Positions 52,071-61,582 of a stretch of DNA of 64,000 nucleotides are shown in pieces. The translations under genes and the position numbers were made by a program. Each line of letters opens with the position of its first letter. Position 1 is the first letter of the stretch. The stretch is from Secundilactobacillus collinoides DSM 20515 = JCM 1123 (GTDB lineage: Bacteria; Bacillota; Bacilli; Lactobacillales; Lactobacillaceae): contig NZ_AYYR01000043.1 of assembly GCF_001435975.1 (NCBI RefSeq), positions 1-64,000 on the forward strand, written 5' to 3'. The notes under the pieces were generated by a model. The model worked only from the letters and a program-made list of their open reading frames with translations, was not told where the DNA came from and made no database searches.

Positions 52071-53369
52071 TTAGTCACCATTGATAGCGTCCGTGTAAGT
52101 TTCCCACTGATGGTTGATTAAGACATACCATGTTGGTGACAGGTTAACCGCCCTTTTCATGTCGGTGGCCCGAGACCACTCATAGCCCAACTTAATGTTG
52201 GTGATCTTGGATTGTTTGATCCCAGCATTCTTAAGTTCAGTTAGAAGCGTCTTCATTGAAATCAGCGTTGTGGTGGAACGCTCAGGTGGAATTGGGACTT
52301 GTAAACTATCCAGTGAGAAGTACATGCGGTACGAGGTCTGATCCAGCGTACTGAATCGAACCGCACCGAAACCGGACTGGTCAAAGACCGGCACCCCGCC
52401 TACGTACGTTCGGAAAATGGTGGTATCGTTACCGGAATCATAGTAGAACAGCCGAATACTGTCCATCGGGATTCCAACCATGACCATTTGCTGGTAGGCA
52501 TGGTTCATCGTTGATAGGAAACTGCCAGACCCGGATTTCGAATTGTAGTTGGTAAAGGTCACCGTATCGCTGCTCTTATCAACCGTCATCTGACGAAAGC
52601 CACGGTCGTTGTACTCGGTTTTGTTTTTCCGACGTTTGACCTGAACACTGTTACTGTTGTTACTCGTCATAATACGATTGGCATAGTAAGTCTCGGTCTG
52701 TTGCGTCAACTGAAAACTGTAATTTTTCAATTTAACGGCCTTTGGATAATAAACCAGCGGCTTGCCATTTAAGAGTTTGATATCCACTTCATGTTTGACC
52801 ATCTGATCGGCCAAAACTTTCTTGAGTTTACTGGAGTTGTTCCCCTTCAACGTCACACGTTCGATGTGATAGTTTTTATCGTTTAACAAATACAGATGCT
52901 TCGAATCATTCAAAAGCAGCTGAACACGATTAAACCGCATATTGGGAATCTTCAACTGATTCTGGAACACTTTTCGAAAGAAATTGACGGTCATTGACGT
53001 TTCATAGTTCAACAACAGGCTGTTCTTTCGGTGCAGTTGTTTTAAATACTTGCTGCTGGAGCCCTGACTGATTGATGTCGTCCCGGTAGATTTAAACCGG
53101 CTCATCTTATCGCGCAATTGAGACACGATGTTGATGCGATTGTTGGTCAAGGTCTGCTGCTTGCCCGTTTTACTCGTCGAAATAATGTAAGACGGCAGGT
53201 AAATATCCTGGAACGTCGCGTTGCTCGTATTATCGCTGGTCTTGGTCACCTTGGTGCCGCTGTTGCCGTTTGAGTGGGCCGGGTTGGTCCACATCATGCC
53301 AGACAGTACCAAGCTCAATACCAAGGCAACGCCGAGACCAGTCGGCAGTAATAATTGTCTAATCTTCAT
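52071..53369 (-). CDS. walH: WalH/YycH two-component regulatory accessory protein
   Basis: The 432-residue protein has one N-terminal membrane helix ('GLGVALVLSLVLSGMMW') and a large extracytoplasmic YycH domain, including 'YRMYFSLDSLQVPIPPE' and the C-terminal 'LSPTWYVLINHQWETYTDAI'. It forms a complex with WalI and WalK to tune kinase activity. The ATG at 53369 follows GAGGGGG and overlaps the walK stop by 11 nt. The frame extending to 53480 is only read-through of walK DNA. Confidence 0.92.
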   Translation of the reverse strand: MKIRQLLLPTGLGVALVLSLVLSGMMWTNPAHSNGNSGTKVTKTSDNTSNATFQDIYLPSYIISTSKTGKQQTLTNNRINIVSQLRDKMSRFKSTGTTSISQGSSSKYLKQLHRKNSLLLNYETSMTVNFFRKVFQNQLKIPNMRFNRVQLLLNDSKHLYLLNDKNYHIERVTLKGNNSSKLKKVLADQMVKHEVDIKLLNGKPLVYYPKAVKLKNYSFQLTQQTETYYANRIMTSNNSNSVQVKRRKNKTEYNDRGFRQMTVDKSSDTVTFTNYNSKSGSGSFLSTMNHAYQQMVMVGIPMDSIRLFYYDSGNDTTIFRTYVGGVPVFDQSGFGAVRFSTLDQTSYRMYFSLDSLQVPIPPERSTTTLISMKTLLTELKNAGIKQSKITNIKLGYEWSRATDMKRAVNLSPTWYVLINHQWETYTDAINGD

Positions 53370-55233
53370 CCCAGAGATCGTCCCCCTCATCATAAGGTTC
53401 ATACGGCAACGAAATGTAGAAGGTCGAGCCGTGACCCTCACGAGATTCGACCCAGATCTTGCCGCCCAGCGACTGGACAACTTCCTTGGAAATAGCCAGC
53501 CCTAAGCCGGTTCCGCCTTGTGCCCGCGACCGTGCTTTATCAACTCGGTAGAACCGGTCGAACACGTGCGGAATATCGGCTCGCGGAATCCCAAGACCCT
53601 GGTCAGCGATGCTCATGATGACGTTATTGTGCGTTTCGATCAGGCGGCAGGTCACCACCCCACCATCAGGCGAATACTTGATGGCGTTATTCATAATGTT
53701 ATCCAATACTTGGGTAAACCGGTCGGTATCGATCTCAACCCACAAATCACGTTGTGTAAACTCCCGTTTGATGGTGTAGTGCTTATCAGAACGGTCGTTT
53801 TGCTCGTTGGAGTCGATGATCATATCAAAACGGTTGAGGACGTAGTTAAACAATTCATTGAGGTTCACAAGTTCCAGATTCAGTTTTTGTGTTCCGGAAT
53901 CCATTCGTGACAGGGTCAACAGGTCGTTGATCATCCGAATCATCCGGTCAGTTTCCTCCTGGGTCACCTTCAAGAACTTCGGGGCAATCTCAGGATCTTT
54001 CCAAGCACCGTCTGACAGAGCTTCAATATACGAACGCACGCTGGTCAGCGGTGTCCGCAGTTCATGAGAAACGTTCGAAACAAACTGCTTACGGTCCTCG
54101 TCAATCTTTTGTTGTTCAGTGACATCGTGCAGCACACAAGCCAGCCCGCTAATAAACCCGGATTCTCGCTGAATCAGTGAGAAATAGGCCTGCAGGATCA
54201 GGTCGTGGTCGTCCGTTGAAAAGTCCAGCATAATTTCATCCGGGTCTTCCAATAGGTCACGCAATGTATATTGTTTACGAATATTCAAAATATCAAGAAT
54301 TGATCGGCCGATTGCCTGGTCTGAATCAACATCCAGAAATTCAACGGCGGTTTCGTTGATGATTGTGACATTCCCACGGCGATCGGTGGCGATAACCCCG
54401 TCGGTCATGTGCGCCATAACCGAATTCAGCCGTCGTCGCTCAGACTCGGTCGATTCCTGAGATTCCTCCACACGAACAGACAGGTTGTTAACGGCACTTG
54501 CCAACTGGCCAAGTTCATCGTTTCCGTAGATTTTAACCTGACCGGAATAATCACCACGTGCAATTCGCAGCGCCTGTTCCTTCATTTCAGTAATGGGGAC
54601 AGTAATTGCCCGGGAAATAACTAGTGACAAAATCAGTCCCAGACCGACCGCGATAATGGCGGCCAGCAAATAAATGGTCGTGACCTGGCTGATACTGTTA
54701 TAAACGTTCTTCAAACTCGCCCTGATGTAAACAACACCAACGGGCGTACTGCTCCCGCTGGATTGTTTGATCAAAGGCGTTATTTTCGTGTAGTAGTACT
54801 GATTTGTGTCGGCATCGTAAGTGGTGGCTTCACTGCCGCCGCTGTTGTTATAAATCACTTTTTTAACCGCGTTGTCCGTGGTCTTCTGGCCAACGATCGT
54901 TTGATTATTAGCTTCATTGGTCCCCCGAATGGTGCCCTTGTTGTCAATCACCCGAATTTCGGCATTCGCCGTGCTCGGAATATTGGCATCAGAAAGAAGA
55001 ATGCAAATCTGCTTATTTGCAGACGTCGTATTCGTCCGTGACAACTCGTTGGTCAGGTTCGTGCTCACGTAACGTTGAAGCGAGATTTGGTTCTTAAAAG
55101 TCCGCAAGTTCTGGGATTCCAGCTGCTGGACAAATACCGCCCCGACAATTTCCAACGTAATGATTAACATCATTGCGAACACAAACGCAATCTTAAATTG
55201 AATCGACTGGTACCATCTTAGTTTTCGTTTCAC
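53359..55233 (-). CDS. walK: WalK sensor histidine kinase
   Basis: The 624-residue kinase has the full WalK order. It has TM1 (about 16-36), an extracellular Cache-like domain, TM2 (about 186-208), HAMP (205-258) and PAS (268-375). HisKA carries H390 in 'FVSNVSHELRTPLTSV', and the HATPase domain has 'NNAIKYSPDGG' and 'DQGLGIP'. It phosphorylates WalR to control cell-wall hydrolases and is generally essential. It lies 165 nt after walR and overlaps walH. Confidence 0.97.
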   Translation of the reverse strand: MKRKLRWYQSIQFKIAFVFAMMLIITLEIVGAVFVQQLESQNLRTFKNQISLQRYVSTNLTNELSRTNTTSANKQICILLSDANIPSTANAEIRVIDNKGTIRGTNEANNQTIVGQKTTDNAVKKVIYNNSGGSEATTYDADTNQYYYTKITPLIKQSSGSSTPVGVVYIRASLKNVYNSISQVTTIYLLAAIIAVGLGLILSLVISRAITVPITEMKEQALRIARGDYSGQVKIYGNDELGQLASAVNNLSVRVEESQESTESERRRLNSVMAHMTDGVIATDRRGNVTIINETAVEFLDVDSDQAIGRSILDILNIRKQYTLRDLLEDPDEIMLDFSTDDHDLILQAYFSLIQRESGFISGLACVLHDVTEQQKIDEDRKQFVSNVSHELRTPLTSVRSYIEALSDGAWKDPEIAPKFLKVTQEETDRMIRMINDLLTLSRMDSGTQKLNLELVNLNELFNYVLNRFDMIIDSNEQNDRSDKHYTIKREFTQRDLWVEIDTDRFTQVLDNIMNNAIKYSPDGGVVTCRLIETHNNVIMSIADQGLGIPRADIPHVFDRFYRVDKARSRAQGGTGLGLAISKEVVQSLGGKIWVESREGHGSTFYISLPYEPYDEGDDLWDED

Positions 55234-55398
55234 GTTACTGCTTACCCCTTAATAGCCAAAAGTGAGGTCCTTTCTATATATAAAGACGAAAGCGGCCACC
55301 AAATTGTTTTATACAAAATGGGTCACTTCAGGCTTTAGGGCCCCACTACGGCAAAAATAGTGGCCGTTATTGAAAACGACAGTCTGCACCCCTGCCAT

Positions 55399-56118
55399 TT
55401 AGGCTTGGGCGGCATCTCCATCGGTGTTACGCAAATAGTAGCCCACCCCGCGTCGTGTGACAAGCCAGGTTGGGTGGCTTGGATTATCTTCAATCTTTTC
55501 ACGGAGACGACGGACCGTGACATCAACAGTTCGGACGTCGCCAAAATAGTCATAACCCCAAACCGTTTGCAGCAAGTGTTCCCGGGTCATGACTTGGCCG
55601 ATATGTTGAGCCAAATAGTGTAACAATTCAAATTCACGGTGGGTCAGCTCAATGTTTTGCCCCCGTTTTGATACCGAATAAGCGTCCGGGTGAATAACCA
55701 AGTCGCCAATTTCAATATCCTTATTTTCCTCTTCTTCAGGAACCGCGGTACTTACGGTGTTTTGACGCCGCAAGTTGGCCTTGACCCGAGCAACCAGTTC
55801 CCGGTTAGAGAACGGCTTTGTGACATAGTCATCGGCACCCAGTTCAAGCCCTAAGACCTTGTCCAGTTCAGAGTCCTTAGCAGTGACCATAATGATTGGC
55901 ATATCATGCTTCATACGCACTTGACGGGCGACTTCAAGGCCGTCCACCTTAGGCAACATGAGATCCAAAATAATCAGGTCCGGTTCGACCTCTTCAACTT
56001 GTTGCAACGCTTCCTCACCATCGTGAGCCACGTAAACGTCGTAACCTTCTTTTGTTAAGTTAAACTTGATAATATCAGTAATTGGTTTTTCATCATCGAC
56101 AACTAGAATTTTTTTCAT
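55399..56118 (-). CDS. walR: WalR response regulator
   Basis: The 239-residue OmpR/PhoB-type regulator has a receiver domain with the phospho-acceptor D52 in '[14 protein letters not shown]' and K101 region '[16 protein letters not shown]'. Its winged-helix DNA-binding domain has '[15 protein letters not shown]' and '[20 protein letters not shown]'. It heads the wal operon; AGGAGG lies before the ATG. It regulates peptidoglycan hydrolases and is usually essential in Firmicutes. Confidence 0.97.
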   Translation of the reverse strand: MKKILVVDDEKPITDIIKFNLTKEGYDVYVAHDGEEALQQVEEVEPDLIILDLMLPKVDGLEVARQVRMKHDMPIIMVTAKDSELDKVLGLELGADDYVTKPFSNRELVARVKANLRRQNTVSTAVPEEEENKDIEIGDLVIHPDAYSVSKRGQNIELTHREFELLHYLAQHIGQVMTREHLLQTVWGYDYFGDVRTVDVTVRRLREKIEDNPSHPTWLVTRRGVGYYLRNTDGDAAQA

Positions 56119-56453
56119 CTGAATGTATCCTCCTTCAGATAACGATTCGTTTCAGGTAAGTTTAGTTTTATTAGTTTAAGTGCTTTTCGGTTAATATTGA
56201 TTCAAGTAGCACGGCCCGAACCAACGATTTCAGGAATTAGTGTTGACGATTGGTCTACACAACGCTTATTATATCACAGTATCAGGGATTACGCAGAGCC
56301 CCGGCAACACCGGTCCACCACACTTTTTTGCAAAAAAACCAGCAAAATGCAAAAAAAATCAAAAAAGTTGTTGCCAACATCAAATCTACATGATATTATA
56401 TTTAACGTTGATTGATTCAGCAAACACGTCAACAGCAACATATTTAATGATAT
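56119..56453. promoter_or_regulatory. Divergent gap between walR and tRNA-Lys, with tRNA promoter
   Basis: The tRNA promoter is TTGCCA (56371-56376), a 17-nt spacer, then TATTAT (56394-56399). The remaining sequence before walR has no coding potential and must hold its promoter, which I could not place with confidence. Confidence 0.6.
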
Positions 56454-56526
56454 GGGCAGTTAGCTCAGCTGGCAGAGCAACGGACTCTTAATCCGTGGGT
56501 CCAGGGTTCGATCCCCTGACTGCCCA
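56454..56526 (+). tRNA. tRNA-Lys (anticodon CTT)
   Basis: A 73-nt cloverleaf: acceptor GGGCAGT/ACTGCCC with discriminator A, D-arm GCTC..GAGC, anticodon stem ACGGA/TCCGT with loop CTCTTAA (anticodon CTT), and T-arm CAGGGTTCGATCCCCTG. CCA is not encoded. A terminator follows at 56543. Confidence 0.95.
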
Positions 56527-56542
56527 TCATATCAACACCACT

Positions 56543-56588
56543 AATCAGCAGACACGCCGCGTTAAACGCCGTGATTGCTGATTTTTTT
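56543..56588 (+). terminator. Terminator of tRNA-Lys
   Basis: AATCAGCA pairs with TGCTGATT, with an inner CACG/CGTG stem, followed by TTTTTTT. Confidence 0.85.
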
Positions 56589-57030
56589 GTGTCTTCTTTG
56601 TAGTGGCGGTTACTGACAGTCACAGAATGCAACACGTAAGCACCCCGTCAGCAATGCCAATGAAGAGCCTGCCCAGCCAAGGCCGTTTCATTCCAGTTCT
56701 CCCACCCTGAACCGACACGTACCCCACCAGGACGCAAAGGCTTTCTCCGCCGCTCTTAAATAAATTTAATAGCTAGCTGTCAGTGTCTTCTTTAACATGT
56801 GGATCGTGATAATCGATTGCAGACACGGTTGTACAATGTAATATACAACCTTTATAGGTACCCCCTTCTACTAGCTATCTACTACCCACCATTGCGTTTA
56901 ACGAAACAGCCGTTAAAAGGATAATGATTGCGGGTAAGCGGCAGCAAACAGTCATATAATAGAAGAAATATCACAATTAGGGGAAGTTCTGGTCGAATTT
57001 CACCGCCGGACTTCAAGGGGGACACTGATC
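56589..57030. other. Non-coding gap upstream of the second TMEM175 gene
   Basis: I see no gene. A small inverted repeat, GGTTGTA..TACAACC, lies around 56828-56851. The last 40 nt contain the AAGGGGG ribosome site of the next gene. Confidence 0.5.
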
Positions 57031-57873
57031 TTGAAAGCTAAACTTAAAGAGCGTCTGGACGTTTTTGCAGACGCCGTTATTGCCATCATTATCACCATTA
57101 TGGTTATGTCATTGCCGCTGGATATTCACAACGGTGTGGTCGATTACGCTCAATTGTTCAAATCAATCGGCATCTACCTTGTCAGCTTCTGTTTTATTGC
57201 TAACCTGTGGTACCAGCATGCGCTTGTCTTCAACGAAGCAGAAACGGTGGCTAATCGAGTCGTCGTTTTCGATTTGATCCTGCTATTTTTGATGTCACTG
57301 ATGCCAGCCTTTACCAGACTCATCACCACCGTCACCAACGCAGATTCCGTCATGCTGTACGGCGGTCTAAGTCTGCTCATCTCCTTTATTTTCAGCTGGA
57401 TTTCACGCACGATCATTCAGGGGAAATACACGGACAAAGCGGCAATGACTCAAATCTACAAGAGCATTTTCGGTTCAACGGTTTGGAATTCTTGGATCAT
57501 TTACATCATTATTATCGGTCTCGGTTACTTCTACCCGGAAGTCGCACTCGGGCTCTATTTTTTCATTCCACTGTGGTCGTTTTTTTCTCACAGCCGCGAG
57601 CAGGAAGAATTTCAGCAAATGGACCAGATGGAGGTGCAGGACCAGCAAAACTTTCTGGCGCTGCCGGTCGCCAAGAAACGCGATTTTCGTCATCTCATCC
57701 GCAACTATCAAATACAAGCCAGACACGCCAGCAATGATCGCAATCAGCAACACGCCGCCTGGGTCAAATTTTCCGAACAGGCCAAATCTGAATTCGGTAT
57801 TTCAGATGGCACGCTGGCAAAGTGGATGAAGGTCAATAATCAAGGCCGTAATCGTCATCAATCTAAGCAATAA
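57031..57873 (+). CDS. TMEM175-family membrane protein with C-terminal extension
   Basis: The 280-residue protein starts with the channel signature 'DVFADAVIAIIITIMVMSLP' and has about six membrane helices over the first 195 residues. An 85-residue hydrophilic tail rich in Gln, Arg and His follows; it is absent from the shorter paralogue at 1820. The tail contains 'SEFGISDGTLAKWMK', which looks like part of a helix-turn-helix. The TTG start at 57031 has AAGGGGG 9 nt upstream. It is likely a potassium-conducting tetramer, with a tail of unknown role. Confidence 0.82.
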   Translation: MKAKLKERLDVFADAVIAIIITIMVMSLPLDIHNGVVDYAQLFKSIGIYLVSFCFIANLWYQHALVFNEAETVANRVVVFDLILLFLMSLMPAFTRLITTVTNADSVMLYGGLSLLISFIFSWISRTIIQGKYTDKAAMTQIYKSIFGSTVWNSWIIYIIIIGLGYFYPEVALGLYFFIPLWSFFSHSREQEEFQQMDQMEVQDQQNFLALPVAKKRDFRHLIRNYQIQARHASNDRNQQHAAWVKFSEQAKSEFGISDGTLAKWMKVNNQGRNRHQSKQ

Positions 57874-57883
57874 TCCGAAACAT

Positions 57884-57928
57884 AAAAGCGTCCATCAATC
57901 ATTCTGAGAATGATGATGAACGCTTTTG
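57884..57928 (+). terminator. Terminator of the second TMEM175 gene
   Basis: AAAGCG-CATCA-TCATTC pairs with GAATGA-GATG-CGCTTTT. The gap from here to 58191 shows no gene; a half parS-like TGTTTCACGTG at 57929 lacks its right half. Confidence 0.78.
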
Positions 57929-58191
57929 TGTTTCACGTGCTAGCTGATACCGTACCGTTGCGTGGGTCGGCTCTGTAGGTATCATTTACAATCGATGATA
58001 AACCACATTGTGTTGGCCTGTAACCTGTTAATCAGTAGTTACGGCTCGGGTAGCAAGAAATAATCGGCAGTTAGTGCACTGACAGGCAATCTCGTACGAA
58101 TTTTTTGCAAATTCGGTTTAACACGTTGCGATACTTAATTATTGGTACAACGCAATCTCAAAGCGAGTGAGGTGCACCGTATTTAGAAACC

Positions 58192-59418
58192 CTAAGCCCC
58201 TTGCTCAACCTTTTGAGAAGCAATGGTCTCTTCAATCGCTTTCCCAAGCCGTTGGATCCCAGTAATAATCTTCTCGTCAGTCATGTTGGAGTAATTCAAC
58301 CGGAACGTCCCAGGAATGACCTTATCGGCATAGAATGGTTCACCGGGAACGAAGGCAACGTTGTTCTTAATGCAGGTGTTAAAGAGCTCCTGGGTGTTAA
58401 AGAGCTCCTGGGTGTTGATATCACCGGGCACTTCGACCCAGATAAACAGCCCGCCCTCAGGATGACTGTAGTGCACGTTCTTTGGGAAATACTTCTCAAT
58501 GGCGTCCATCATAACACCTTCACGCTCGCGATAGCAGGCCTTAATTTTGGCGATGTGGTCGTCGATATTGTACTCATCCATGTACTTAGCAATGATGTGC
58601 TGCGTTAAATTATCAGAGTGCACATCGGCCGATTGCTTCATTAAAGTAAACTTCTTGACGAGTTTCTTTTCAGCAACGATCCAGCCGATCCGCAACCCGG
58701 GTGCTAAGATCTTTGAGAAAGTGGACATGTAGATGACCCGCTCATCATCGTCAACGCTCTTGATCGGCGCAACGTCGTCACCAGCATAGCGGATGGCACC
58801 GTATGGGTCGTCTTCAAGAATAATGACGTCGTACTTCTTAGCGATGTCGATCATCTGTTGGCGCCGGTCAAACGGCATCGTCCGGCCAGTCGGGTTTTGG
58901 AAACTTGGAATCGTGTAGATGAACTTGGTGTTTGGATTATCAACTAATGCCTGTTCCAAAGCATCCATCTTCATGCCGTCATCGTCCATTTCAACGCCGA
59001 CTAAGTGCGCGCCATAGGTCCGGAAAACGTCCAGGGCACAAAGGTAAGTCGGTTGTTCAACGATCACTGTGTCGCCGGGGTTCACAAACATCTTGGCAGT
59101 TAAATCAATGGACTGTTGAGAACCGGTAGTAATGATAATGTTATCGGCAGTCGTGTGAATGTTGGATTTCACCATGCGTTTCACAATTTGGTCACGCAGT
59201 TCAGGTAACCCGTTGGCGACGCTGTACTGCAACGCTGCCTGACCAGATTCGTCATACACTTCATCGGTCACCTTTTTAAGGTCGTCCACCAGAAACAATT
59301 CTGGTGCAGGCAGGCCACCGGCAAACGAGATGATCTTATCAGAGCCCGCCACCTTTAAAATGTTGCCGACGGGGTCTTCGTCACTTTCTGGAACACGGTC
59401 TGAGTATTGATATTTCAT
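58192..59418 (-). CDS. PLP-dependent aminotransferase (aromatic/branched-chain amino acid type)
   Basis: The 408-residue fold-type I aminotransferase has the PLP lysine K236 in 'MSTFSKILAPGLRIGW', N175 in 'PSFQNPTG', D203 in 'ILEDDPYG' and the start 'IISFAGGLPAPELF'. This is the MocR-like/LysN group, which transaminates aromatic, branched-chain or aminoadipate substrates. It overlaps the upstream dehydrogenase gene by 4 nt and sits under the same T-box, pointing to amino acid to 2-oxoacid to hydroxyacid conversion. An 18-bp tandem duplication (58376-58411) repeats six residues, 'NTQELF NTQELF', in the C-terminal domain. Confidence 0.9.
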   Translation of the reverse strand: MKYQYSDRVPESDEDPVGNILKVAGSDKIISFAGGLPAPELFLVDDLKKVTDEVYDESGQAALQYSVANGLPELRDQIVKRMVKSNIHTTADNIIITTGSQQSIDLTAKMFVNPGDTVIVEQPTYLCALDVFRTYGAHLVGVEMDDDGMKMDALEQALVDNPNTKFIYTIPSFQNPTGRTMPFDRRQQMIDIAKKYDVIILEDDPYGAIRYAGDDVAPIKSVDDDERVIYMSTFSKILAPGLRIGWIVAEKKLVKKFTLMKQSADVHSDNLTQHIIAKYMDEYNIDDHIAKIKACYREREGVMMDAIEKYFPKNVHYSHPEGGLFIWVEVPGDINTQELFNTQELFNTCIKNNVAFVPGEPFYADKVIPGTFRLNYSNMTDEKIITGIQRLGKAIEETIASQKVEQGA

Positions 59419-60428
59419 GCGTTTGCGCCTGCCTTTTCAGTGGTTTGAGCGTCCGCTGTGTTTTCAGCAGGCTTGTGATATTTGCGCATCATTTCAGCCA
59501 TATGGACTTCGTGAACAACAAATTCGTGGGTCCGGCAAACGTAATCGTGTTCGCGGCCAATCTTTGCGATATACCCGTTAATGTAGTCAACTTCAGTCGG
59601 GCGACCCTTTGAGAAGTCTTGGTACATTGATGGATAGTGGTACTTGTAAGCCTTAGAAACGGTGATAACAGAATCTGTTTCCTGCTGACGTGTTTCAATT
59701 AAGTGAATACCGGCACGTTCGCAGGCATCAAAGGCTTCATTGAAGAGCTGGGCTGACATTTCACGAACACCATCGTATTCAATGAACTGACCCATTTGCA
59801 TTTCAAACATCGTACAAAGCGTGTTGGTAACAGCGTTGAAGACAACTTTGGACATGCACATGCCCTTCCATTCATCGGAGAAGATCGGGCCTAATTTTGC
59901 CTTAGTGAAATCATCGAAAATGGCTTGAACTGTTTCGTCCGGTTTGGCGTTGTTGTAGCGTGCCATGTGCATCTGTTCTGAATCAACTGCGCCCATGAAA
60001 TCAACGTTTGCGGGACCATCTAACCGAGTGGCGATCATCGCGCTCCCACAAACAATATGGTCTGCTGGGAAGTAGTTGGCAATCTTTTCAAAGTGACCCA
60101 TGCCGTTCATGGCTGAAAAGACGTACTGGTCATCGTGGAAAATACCAGCCTTGCTGTCGCGTTCTAGTTCTTCTGCCAGTTGCATCTGTTTTTTAAAGAC
60201 GATCCAAACATCTGGATGGCCGGTGTATTCTTCTGGGTAAAAAATGTTGATCGGCACGATATGCCGGTTTTCGTGGTCACGGGCTACGGAGACACCGCCT
60301 TGGCTGCGAACCTGTTCAACGTTTGGTTCCCAAGTATCAATAAAGTCAACATCTACGCCGGCGTTTTCCTGTAACATGACACCGTACCGATATCCCATTG
60401 CTCCTGCGCCAATAATGCCATACTTCAT
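59415..60428 (-). CDS. Ketopantoate reductase-family (PanE/ApbA-like) dehydrogenase
   Basis: This protein of about 337 residues has the N-terminal NADPH motif 'YGIIGAGAMGYRYGVML' and the family's C-terminal helical domain, with 'MSKVVFNAVTNTLCTMFEM' and 'STYPSMYQDF'-like 'HYPSMYQDFSKGRPTEVDYI'. In lactic acid bacteria some PanE-like enzymes act as D-2-hydroxyacid dehydrogenases on branched-chain or phenyl 2-oxoacids. Coupling to an aminotransferase under an amino-acid-sensing T-box favours that role over pantothenate synthesis. The ATG at 60428 has AAGGAG 8 nt before it. Confidence 0.86.
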   Translation of the reverse strand: MKYGIIGAGAMGYRYGVMLQENAGVDVDFIDTWEPNVEQVRSQGGVSVARDHENRHIVPINIFYPEEYTGHPDVWIVFKKQMQLAEELERDSKAGIFHDDQYVFSAMNGMGHFEKIANYFPADHIVCGSAMIATRLDGPANVDFMGAVDSEQMHMARYNNAKPDETVQAIFDDFTKAKLGPIFSDEWKGMCMSKVVFNAVTNTLCTMFEMQMGQFIEYDGVREMSAQLFNEAFDACERAGIHLIETRQQETDSVITVSKAYKYHYPSMYQDFSKGRPTEVDYINGYIAKIGREHDYVCRTHEFVVHEVHMAEMMRKYHKPAENTADAQTTEKAGANA

Positions 60429-60486
60429 AATAACCACTCCTTAATTTATGTATTGTATGCTTGATCTACTATACATTCGCTACGAC

Positions 60487-60801
60487 AACGAAAAACGCCC
60501 TTTGGTCACAAAGACCAAAGGACGTTTTCACGTGGTACCACCTTTTTTCGACTCAGCCTCACAGCTGATTCCTCAAACGTACAGCAGACTCGCTCTGCGA
60601 TACGCGGCACGATAATGGGTGCACCCAGTTCACCTCGAAAAGTGAAGTTGTTCAACGCAATCTTTCTCATCGTAGTTTTAGTATCTTTTCACCGTGCCGA
60701 TACTCTCTAAGTAAAGCTATGACGGTACTCCATTGGGTTAGTCAAGTTGTCGTATTTGAAATGTTGCATGTAGCATAACCCCGAAGATGAGAATATGTCA
60801 A
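60487..60801 (-). promoter_or_regulatory. T-box riboswitch leader with promoter
   Basis: On the minus strand a TTGACA -35 (60796-60801) and TTATGC/TATGCT -10 precede a leader of about 270 nt. It carries a stem I base pairing CGGCACG with CGTGCCG, an apical CGTTGAA loop, the T-box AAGGTGGTACCACG (around 60530-60543), and a terminator (AACGTCCTTTGGTC pairing with GACCAAAGGGCGTT, then T-run). The UGGU in the T-box pairs with tRNAs having discriminator A, such as Ile, Leu, Val, Phe or Tyr. I could not fix the specifier codon. Confidence 0.9.
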
Positions 60802-61114
60802 CTATTTTTAATAAATTAATTTTACTGGGGATGGTCCGAATCACCGGTAATCAATTGGCGGAGTAAGCCAGTTGGCCGGTCAAACTTTTTTTAACGTTTT
60901 GCGTCGCGCAATCCGTTGAGTAACGTGAAGCGTGGCCGATGAAAGCGAGCAGTTGCCGCATATCATTGTCATTTTTATGTCCTAATGAGCAAGCTACTAT
61001 TTGATTATTTCCCTGATAATTTAGGCTTTCATGACTAGCTTGTGAATGAAAACAACTTGACAACTATATGCGACTGGGTATTTAATGGACATGTCCACAA
61101 AAGGAGGGTGCCAC

Positions 61115-61543
61115 GTGCCACTATATTCACTGAGCAAATTTATTGCGGGAATCTACCGGCAATCCAAAACAGAATTCAACCAGCAAATCGCCGGATTAGA
61201 TGTCAGAGCCACCCAGAGTGATCTCCTATTGTTCATCTATGACAATCCAAATCTGGTACAACGGGAGATTGCCGCCCAAATGGTGATCGACCCAAGTCTA
61301 CTAGCGCGCGACCTGCGCAAATTATCCCAGCAAAAATTAGTCACACGTACCAGTGACACCGCTGATAAACGGGTTAACCGCATTAATCTCACACCCGCCG
61401 GTATCCGGGCCGCTGAGCGAGTAAAGCACACCATGATCAGTTGGTGGGACAGCTTTTTCACGCAACACCCTGAAATCGATCAACCCGTTTTCACTGATCA
61501 GTTGCAGAAGGTCTACGAGGCCCTGCAACGGACCAAACACTAA
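61115..61543 (+). CDS. MarR-family transcriptional regulator
   Basis: The 142-residue protein has the MarR winged helix: 'VRATQSDLLLFIYDNPNLVQ', then 'REIAAQMVIDPSLLARDLRK', and the wing 'LVTRTSDTADKRVNRINLTP'. The GTG at 61115 is preferred because AAAGGAGGG lies just upstream; the frame start at 61085 would precede that site. It is 39 nt before the YczE-like gene and probably regulates it. The ligand is unknown. Confidence 0.87.
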   Translation: MPLYSLSKFIAGIYRQSKTEFNQQIAGLDVRATQSDLLLFIYDNPNLVQREIAAQMVIDPSLLARDLRKLSQQKLVTRTSDTADKRVNRINLTPAGIRAAERVKHTMISWWDSFFTQHPEIDQPVFTDQLQKVYEALQRTKH

Positions 61544-61582
61544 TTTATTTTCACAACTTAACTCATTCAAAGGAGTCTTATC

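Noticed and set aside
52071-53480. Longer form of walH starting at 53480
   Set aside because: The extra 37 residues come from reading walK DNA in another frame; the ATG at 53369 has a good ribosome site.
57929-57944. TGTTTCACGTGCTAGC as a parS site
   Set aside because: Only the left half matches; the right half of the palindrome is missing, and it overlaps a terminator.
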